Notes under the pieces: generated by a model
The model's input: only the letters and a program-made list of their open reading frames with translations
Databases searched by the model: none
Told to the model about the DNA's origin: nothing
Shown: one piece after another, positions 62,601-64,000 of the stretch
Layout of the letters: each line of letters begins with the position of its first letter
Numbering within the stretch: position 1 is the first letter of the stretch
Program-made: the position numbers and the translations under genes
DNA from: Taudactylus pleione
Lineage: Eukaryota > Chordata > Amphibia > Anura > Myobatrachidae
Direction of reading: 5' to 3'
Assembly: GCA_031769625.1 (NCBI GenBank)
Contig: JAUIMM010000178.1
Span: forward strand, 24,981,501 to 25,045,500
DNA length: 64,000 nt

Positions 62601-63597
62601 ATGTAAATCAATGTTATGACACGCCCCTCAGATATAGCAGCACACGCCCACTTTACCACCACACTCATAGGCGTTGCTTTCATAATCTTCCTGAAATGTT
62701 TTTTCAAAAGTAGGCAAGTATGCTTTATACATCTCCACCTCAGATTTTTTCCCCATGTACAGTATATGTTTGTCATTTTGCGCTGTTATTTTTTCTCTTC
62801 ACATGTTGTCTTTTTGCCTATCCAAGACATTTCCACTGAAGGTTAGTGCTTAATACATTTGAGGAATGCAGTAAACCCCCCGAAAACTGCATTTTCAGGG
62901 GTTTCACCGCATTTTTCCTGTTAGTACATCCCGGCCTTAGGGCATTAACATTGTGCGGTACATACTGCCATGCATCGCATCCCTACTGATCGCATATGTA
63001 CTAACATATACGATCAGTACCGCAAAGGGCAGCTTTTCTGATAAGAGCTGTCTGTTGCAATCAGCGCTGCGCCCTGAACTTCCGGGTTTGTGACCCGGGA
63101 GTCCATCTGTGTGTGAATGACGCATCGGCGACGGGGCATGCTGGGAGGGATCCAATGAGATCCCTCATACCAGCGCTATACGGTAGAAGCCCATAGGCTT
63201 CTATAGAGTGACACCAGCAAAAGCTGGCGTTACCCTCCGCGTCGGAGCCCCGGTTGCCACCCAATAGTACATATGGAAAATGCGGTAAAACTCAGAAAAC
63301 GGGTGTTTTATCGCATTTTCCATTTAGTACAGCCCGCTATTAGTGAGACTGGGCCTTCAGCCATCTGTGATTATTAATAACTGACACAAGTACTGCACTG
63401 TAATGACACAAAGGAACATTTTCAAGGTACTAACCATTTACTTCAGTTAGTGTAAAGGGATCATTTTTCCACCCATCCTCTTTTTTAGCAGGCTGCACAT
63501 CCACATGTCCATAAAAGCAAACAGTCGCCTTAGTGGTGTCATTACCTAGCTCAGCTAGGATTGCTGGAGGGAACTTTACTTGTTGTCCATCATACAG
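25247..63597 (-). CDS. CNDP1: Carnosine dipeptidase 1-like gene, 3' nine exons (partial)
   Basis: Nine minus-strand exons (63435-63597, 61930-62018, 60536-60730, 55086-55170, 40590-40750, 38247-38411, 34498-34639, 27033-27180, 25247-25379) total 1,281 nt: 426 codons plus TGA. Every intron has GT/AG ends and every junction keeps phase. The product is a zinc metallopeptidase of family M20 that hydrolyses Xaa-His dipeptides such as carnosine. Visible motifs are GHVDVQP (first metal His and catalytic Asp), TDNKGP (bridging Asp), EGVEETGS (catalytic and metal Glu), ISDN (metal Asp), DLHSGTFGG (His of the dimer-contributed site), [13 protein letters not shown] and GEHSQNEK (last metal His). Stretches such as ANIDD-QY, HLEDVF and FFLEMA-LH match CNDP1 better than the cytosolic paralogue CNDP2. 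From knowledge of the family, roughly 85-90 N-terminal residues, including the secretion signal of CNDP1, must lie beyond position 64,000. The C-terminus runs about 23 residues past the usual end. Orthology to CNDP1 is inferred by eye. Confidence 0.93.
25640..25932. mobile_element. Possible small inverted-repeat element in the last intron
   Basis: Contains tctgaccaatgacctgaatc at the left and ctagtgtgtacgcatctta at the right. The latter resembles the end of the element at 41,694-42,040. Boundaries uncertain. Confidence 0.35.
26311..26487. mobile_element. 177-bp MITE with perfect 20-bp terminal repeats
   Basis: gggatatttaataaacataa at the left and its exact reverse complement at 26468-26487. 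Near-flanking TTA on each side suggests a 3-bp duplication and a Harbinger-like origin. Confidence 0.75.
27033..27180 (-). CDS. CNDP1: CNDP1-like exon h (last metal His)
   Basis: 148 bp: two bases, 48 codons, two bases. It encodes [17 protein letters not shown], then [19 protein letters not shown], in which the His of GEHSQNE is the last metal ligand and the Gly/Ser loop closes the active site. Acceptor TTTGCAG, donor AG|GTGAGA. Confidence 0.95.
27303..27930 (-). pseudogene. 5'-truncated copy of the same LINE family (3' end of ORF2)
   Basis: The minus strand reads [39 protein letters not shown] and [16 protein letters not shown]. This is a close relative of the ORF2 C-terminus at 17,270-17,572. 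The 3' UTR then runs down to an A-rich tail near 27,303. Only the last roughly 100 codons and the UTR are present, a normal product of incomplete reverse transcription. It lies in intron h-i, oriented with the host gene. Confidence 0.88.
28045..28465. repeat. Tandem repeat of about 140-155-bp units, three copies
   Basis: Each unit carries ggtcctggtcggacctc, gctgggcagaagtttgaccc and ccactggatggatttgg in the same order, with considerable divergence. One unit includes a short internal duplication of the cactgggcagaagtttgacc part. Confidence 0.8.
28885..29245. repeat. 29-bp minisatellite
   Basis: About twelve copies of cagtagtagtgccccttatg plus caatgcccc, decaying to the right. Confidence 0.93.
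29246..30000. other. Intronic sequence without a gene
   Basis: Contains a ccctgattcagaggaggac end at about 29,782 resembling small Harbinger MITEs. Otherwise nothing recognised. Confidence 0.4.
30001..32118 (-). other. GT-rich region, probably 3' part of the Penelope-like element
   Basis: Strong strand asymmetry (G/T-rich on +, so A/C-rich in the element's sense strand). A segment at about 31,072-31,107 (gcagccctttggcctttctcaagg on +) resembles the aaggcc...ggcc hairpin often seen near the ends of vertebrate Penelope-like elements. Open frames here look like low-complexity artefacts. How much belongs to the element is unclear. Confidence 0.45.
32119..34140 (-). pseudogene. Penelope-like retroelement: reverse transcriptase plus GIY-YIG endonuclease
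   Basis: Minus-strand fragments in order. The N-terminal connector near 34,100-33,800 is frame-broken. Then [12 protein letters not shown] and [20 protein letters not shown] (33,601-33,789), [12 protein letters not shown] (RT motif A) and [20 protein letters not shown] follow. Next are [10 protein letters not shown] (motif C), FLDLHIFI, a GTCSNC cysteine motif, and [20 protein letters not shown] with LKTRVEEHL, the GIY-YIG nuclease (32,119-32,613). This domain order is diagnostic for Penelope-like elements. The RT metal motif reads YIDN instead of YIDD, and at least two frame breaks are present, so it is inactive. It sits in intron g-h. Confidence 0.92.
34141..34451. other. Intronic sequence without a gene
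   Basis: Nothing recognised between the Penelope-like element and exon g. Confidence 0.4.
34498..34639 (-). CDS. CNDP1: CNDP1-like exon g
   Basis: 142 bp: 47 codons plus one base. It encodes [20 protein letters not shown], then [20 protein letters not shown], strongly CNDP1-like. The acceptor is CTTGCAG. The donor AAAG|GTTTGC is weak for a vertebrate gene, and an almost identical AAAGGTTTGC lies about 40 bp further downstream, so the exact exon end is slightly less certain. The G it contributes makes a Val codon with exon h, supporting the choice. Confidence 0.9.
34920..35190. mobile_element. hAT-type MITE carrying a Penelope RT fragment
   Basis: Ends CAGGGGTAGGCAACATGC and the reverse complement of ...GTTGCCTAACCCTG, with flanks ttctaatg and ttctaaat (8 bp, 6 matches). 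The interior 34957-35120 is almost identical to 33591-33753 of the Penelope-like element: one base change and one G-run difference seen. Only about 37 bp on the left and 70 bp on the right belong to the MITE. Confidence 0.85.
35191..36975. other. Intronic sequence with decayed Harbinger-type ends
   Basis: No gene. gggggctgattctgagtggc (about 35,547) and gggcctgattcagtctgcac (about 36,054) resemble Harbinger terminal repeats. The rest is unassigned. Confidence 0.4.
36976..37430. mobile_element. Tc1-like transposon fragment
   Basis: Starts tacagtcaggtgcctaaata, the terminal repeat of a Tc1-type family found in fish and amphibians. The interior (cccactttttaaggggccaaaagtaatggg, then codons for a decayed transposase end in reverse orientation) stops abruptly near 37,430, so one end is missing. 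Confidence 0.75.
37640..37920. repeat. About 31-bp tandem repeat
   Basis: Roughly nine degenerate copies of attatatggcggtcactgtg plus atgttctctgt. Confidence 0.85.
38247..38411 (-). CDS. CNDP1: CNDP1-like exon f (WRYPSLS motif)
   Basis: 55 codons in phase 0, acceptor CATAG and donor CTG|GTAGGT. It encodes [18 protein letters not shown], then [14 protein letters not shown] with the Arg/Lys-rich substrate-carboxylate region known in M20 dipeptidases, and ends in VVERL. The reading frame is open throughout. Confidence 0.95.
38412..40380. other. Intron e-f, mostly unassigned
   Basis: AT-rich, no gene and no clear element boundary seen. Confidence 0.4.
40384..40447. repeat. Short direct repeat (tacattcagggg)
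   Basis: Four to five copies of a 12-16-bp unit. Confidence 0.8.
40590..40750 (-). CDS. CNDP1: CNDP1-like exon e (dimerisation/lid domain)
   Basis: 161 bp: two bases plus 53 codons. It encodes [39 protein letters not shown] and FLYNTK, matching the start of the family's lid/dimerisation domain. The acceptor is ACACAG and the donor AAG|GTGAAG. The preceding G from exon d completes an Ala codon, confirming phase. Confidence 0.93.
41694..42040. mobile_element. MITE with AAGCC-CATACACAC terminal repeats
   Basis: About 345 bp from taagccacatacacactaga to aagtgtgtatgcggctttag. The interior contains several ttaacgatatcg-like palindromes. Its left and right flanks share the phrase acctga-cagactcctttt, so a short duplicated flank is present. 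Confidence 0.7.
42364..43250 (+). other. LINE 2 5' UTR
   Basis: GC-rich leader with CpGs, changing to AT-richer sequence before the ORF1 remnant. Short open frames here lack family features. Confidence 0.5.
43278..43613 (+). pseudogene. LINE 2 ORF1, C-terminal remnant
   Basis: Encodes [34 protein letters not shown] and [10 protein letters not shown], the C-terminal domain of an L1-type ORF1 protein. The coiled coil and most of the RRM are missing, so an internal deletion of roughly 0.6 kb or more upstream is inferred. The first codons are not the natural start. Confidence 0.85.
43614..44288 (+). other. LINE 2 inter-ORF spacer
   Basis: T/C-rich AT-biased spacer; no supported gene. Confidence 0.5.
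44289..47950 (+). pseudogene. LINE 2 ORF2: endonuclease and reverse transcriptase, broken
   Basis: Starts [20 protein letters not shown]. Endonuclease motifs [23 protein letters not shown] and PWSDYLAIE follow. RT motifs are [60 protein letters not shown] and the catalytic YADD (46390-46401). A zinc-knuckle-like CWRLCG...HVWWSC lies near 47,690-47,740. Lesions: frameshifts near 44,590-44,620, 45,200-45,350 and after 47,085, and TGA at 46120-46122 where Trp is expected. Motif A reads NAEKAFD in place of the usual DAEKAFD, a further inactivating change. Confidence 0.93.
47951..48390 (+). other. LINE 2 3' UTR and tail
   Basis: C-run and AT-rich 3' end with AATAAAA just before the A-run. Confidence 0.75.
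48855..49300. mobile_element. MITE with CCTAAC-rich core
   Basis: Left end (cggaatggatttgaaatcc, then cagcagtcgggatgcc) and right end (gtagtggcattccggc) form an imperfect inverted repeat. Between them is about 200 bp built from aacctaaccctcccc-like words. A related piece lies at 23,195-23,390. Confidence 0.6.
49306..49577 (+). mobile_element. L2-type LINE (or L2-tailed SINE) 3' end
   Basis: Contains tgtaagctcttgcgagcagg, ggcgctgcggaa and ccatataaatgaacaataat, the conserved 3' end of vertebrate L2-type elements, ending in (AAT)n. Confidence 0.8.
49679..49710. repeat. hAT subterminal hairpin
   Basis: gcggttcggattc, a short loop, then gaatccgaaccgc: a perfect 13-bp stem only a few bases inside the hAT end. 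A plausible transposase-binding structure. Confidence 0.85.
50015..50935. repeat. About 33-41-bp tandem repeat in the hAT 5' region
   Basis: Around two dozen copies of acaagctccgtgacagggca followed by (ta)agcccactgagtgtattat. Unit lengths vary because of optional 2-5-bp blocks. It ends about 20 bp before the transposase start codon. Confidence 0.95.
50957..54039 (+). pseudogene. hAT transposase with BED zinc finger, two lesions
   Basis: Begins [13 protein letters not shown]. An indel in the A-run near 51,128-51,136 moves the frame once. From there about 960 codons are open except for a TAA at 53227-53229, after which the same frame resumes ([21 protein letters not shown]). Features in order: acidic N-terminus; BED finger [13 protein letters not shown] with C-x2-C (about 51,757-51,768) and paired His near 51,829-51,845; first catalytic Asp in TTDMWTS (52453-52455); second in VISDNATN (about 52,699); [21 protein letters not shown]. 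The C-terminal dimerisation region has [18 protein letters not shown] with the catalytic Glu. Related to ZBED-type hAT-Ac transposases. The stop would remove the third catalytic residue. Only two lesions suggest recent activity of the family. Confidence 0.93.
54609..55085. other. Intron d-e sequence without a gene
   Basis: No gene or element end recognised. Confidence 0.4.
55086..55170 (-). CDS. CNDP1: CNDP1-like exon d (LHSG motif)
   Basis: 85 bp: 28 codons plus one base. It encodes [20 protein letters not shown], the conserved LHSG motif whose His reaches into the partner subunit's active site in this family. The donor is CTAG|GTAATA and the following intron is the longest in the window (14.3 kb), carrying a full-length LINE and an autonomous hAT. 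Confidence 0.93.
55417..55643 (+). mobile_element. L2-type LINE 3' end, second copy
   Basis: agaatgtaagctcttgtgag at the left and gtggcgtgttataaataaaa at the right, a more diverged copy of the 49,306-49,577 tail. Confidence 0.7.
56109..57581. mobile_element. LTR-like interspersed repeat, copy 2 (about 1.5 kb)
   Basis: Same family as 18,142-19,530, starting TGTCGAAGCTGG. Flanked by GTTC (56105-56108 and 57582-57585), and the right arm of the palindrome shows the empty-site sequence. It has the triplet of CGCCATCTTG-like motifs near its left end and a TATA-like ggtataaatatg at about 57,246. An internal (TA)n microsatellite is present. No internal retroviral genes. Confidence 0.65.
56584..56628. 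repeat. (TA)n microsatellite
   Basis: GTATATGTG followed by about 18 uninterrupted TA units, inside the LTR-like repeat. Confidence 0.95.
58203..60535. other. Intron c-d sequence, mostly unassigned
   Basis: 58,450-58,680 is C/T-rich with repeated tcacctcccctctctgat-like words. 59,230-59,600 is GC-rich and resembles 23,510-23,760. No supported gene. Confidence 0.4.
60536..60730 (-). CDS. CNDP1: CNDP1-like exon c (catalytic Glu, metal Asp)
   Basis: Exactly 65 codons in phase 0. A clean polypyrimidine tract and TTAG acceptor precede it and the donor is GAG|GTACAT. It encodes [11 protein letters not shown] (general-base Glu and adjacent metal Glu), DYIVISDN (metal Asp) and [15 protein letters not shown]. 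Sequence order and spacing match the M20 catalytic domain. Confidence 0.95.
60941..61875 (-). pseudogene. mariner transposase, 5'-truncated
   Basis: Minus strand reads [52 protein letters not shown] (first catalytic Asp), [32 protein letters not shown] and LPEVLEAI. After a frameshift near 61,245 it reads [20 protein letters not shown] and [16 protein letters not shown]. This is the mariner DD34D family. The paired DNA-binding domain (about 90 N-terminal residues) is missing. The second catalytic Asp is replaced (VNAPAH in place of DNAPAH). A terminal-repeat remnant tacgaggggtgtgcaatacg lies near 60,942. Non-functional. Confidence 0.92.
61930..62018 (-). CDS. CNDP1: CNDP1-like exon b (bridging Asp)
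   Basis: 89 bp: two bases completing a Gly codon with the previous exon, then 29 codons. It encodes [19 protein letters not shown], in which the Asp of TDNKG bridges the two metal ions. The acceptor is TTTGAAG and the donor CAG|GTAAAA. A truncated mariner copy ends only about 55-60 bp downstream of this donor in the transcript direction. Confidence 0.94.
62019..62305. other. Intron a-b sequence without a gene
   Basis: Contains aaagcaaccagtcagctcct-type sequence common in vertebrate MITEs (62,185-62,285); no boundaries defined. Confidence 0.4.
62306..62723. mobile_element. MITE with CATACTTGCC terminal repeats
   Basis: Starts ccatacttgccaactctccc and ends taggcaagtatgc. tttata lies on both sides, possibly a target duplication. 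The interior repeats 'ctccctg' phrases. Common type in fish and frog genomes. Confidence 0.7.
62870..63345. mobile_element. Possible small element with repeated ends
   Basis: ttcaccgcatttttcctgtt with agtacatcccggcc (near 62,905-62,938) recurs as tatcgcattttccatttagt with acagcccgc (near 63,309-63,342) in the same orientation. The right part also contains a gcggtaaaa...ttttatcgc hairpin. Unassigned family. Confidence 0.4.
63435..63597 (-). CDS. CNDP1: CNDP1-like exon a (first metal-binding His)
   Basis: 54 codons plus one base. An acceptor CTGCAG precedes it and the donor is GTTAGT. It encodes the start of the M20 catalytic domain: LPP-like segment, ILAELG, then [12 protein letters not shown] with the first metal-binding His and the catalytic Asp, and ends in FTLTEVN. 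The entry phase fits an intron on phase 0, so at least one more upstream coding exon is expected outside the window. Confidence 0.93.
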
Positions 63598-64000
63598 CTG
63601 CAGATAAACATGCAGGTTAATACTTAAGTTTAACCATTTGCTTGCAAAGAATATCACCTCACAGGAGATAAGAAACGTGTATTTATTGGTGGGCAAACAA
63701 TATTTTTTAACCTGCTCAATCAAATTTTAGGGAAAAAATTGGTTGACTTAGGTCATCTCCTCTCCGACAGGTGATTTACCAAAGAGAAGAGAGATAAAAT
63801 GGATGGAGATAAAGTACCAACCAATCAGCTCCCATGTATTAATTATCGCATTTGCAATGCAATCCGGGCGCGATATGAGCGCCCATGATCGCATTGCAGG
63901 ATGCGATCATAGCGCCCGAATGTACTAAAGGGCACCCACAGTGACAGGCAGCCTGTCCGTGCCATGTGCTGGGAGTCTCTTCACTCCTGTGCCAGGGATT
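63598..64000. other. Upstream intron of the CNDP1-like gene, to window edge
   Basis: No further coding exon seen. 63,845-63,920 contains a GCGATC/GATCGC palindromic cluster. Confidence 0.45.

Noticed and set aside
25247..63597. Assignment to CNDP2
   Set aside because: The catalytic core is shared, but segments such as [24 protein letters not shown] and the C-terminal FFLEMAKLH fit CNDP1 better.
1..64000. tRNA or rRNA genes
   Set aside because: I looked for A/B-box and rRNA-like segments and saw none convincing; a tRNAscan-SE/Infernal run would settle it.

Overview
The window reads as vertebrate nuclear DNA, most likely from a frog. It holds one recognisable host gene with canonical GT/AG introns, set in DNA dominated by transposable elements. 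The mix of L1/Tx1-type LINEs, PIF/Harbinger, hAT, mariner/Tc1, pogo-like and Penelope-like elements, L2-type LINE tails and abundant minisatellites is typical of amphibian genomes. The species cannot be read from the sequence.

Host gene: nine exons on the minus strand (63,597 down to 25,247) join in phase into 426 codons plus a stop. They encode an M20-family dipeptidase most similar to carnosine dipeptidase 1 (CNDP1). The exons for the N-terminus, including any signal peptide, lie beyond the right edge. All metal and catalytic motifs visible in this portion are intact. Introns run from 1.2 to 14.3 kb and carry most of the mobile elements. Everything left of 25,247 is 3' flanking DNA.

Left third (1-25,246): a 27-bp minisatellite (about 380-3,345) grades into a 31-bp minisatellite. 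A full-length L1-type LINE (3,599-17,890) has inserted into the 31-bp array, with an 18-bp flanking repeat. An 8.0-kb PIF/Harbinger element (3,697-11,708) with long terminal inverted repeats and an AGA target duplication sits in the LINE's 5' UTR. The Harbinger carries a broken HARBI1-type transposase and two different Myb/SANT-like genes, one of which is intact. Further right are an LTR-like repeat, a 2.7-kb minisatellite with about 44-bp units, and several small inverted-repeat elements.

Intronic region (25,247-64,000): a 3' LINE fragment, a Penelope-like element (RT plus GIY-YIG), a small hAT element carrying a near-identical piece of that Penelope RT, a Tc1 fragment, and a second full-length but damaged L1-type LINE (42,364-48,390) with a perfect 16-bp target duplication. 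Beyond these are a nearly intact autonomous hAT element (49,672-54,600), a second LTR-like repeat splitting a long palindrome (55,926-58,202), and a 5'-truncated mariner ending close to a host exon.

The largest open reading frames (1-3.6 kb) are artefacts of a repeat unit divisible by three. I found no rRNA, tRNA or CRISPR structure. I did not find a clearly new biological system. The most unusual items are the two-Myb Harbinger, the nested insertion stack, the hAT-captured Penelope fragment and the LTR-like repeat with three YY1-like motifs.
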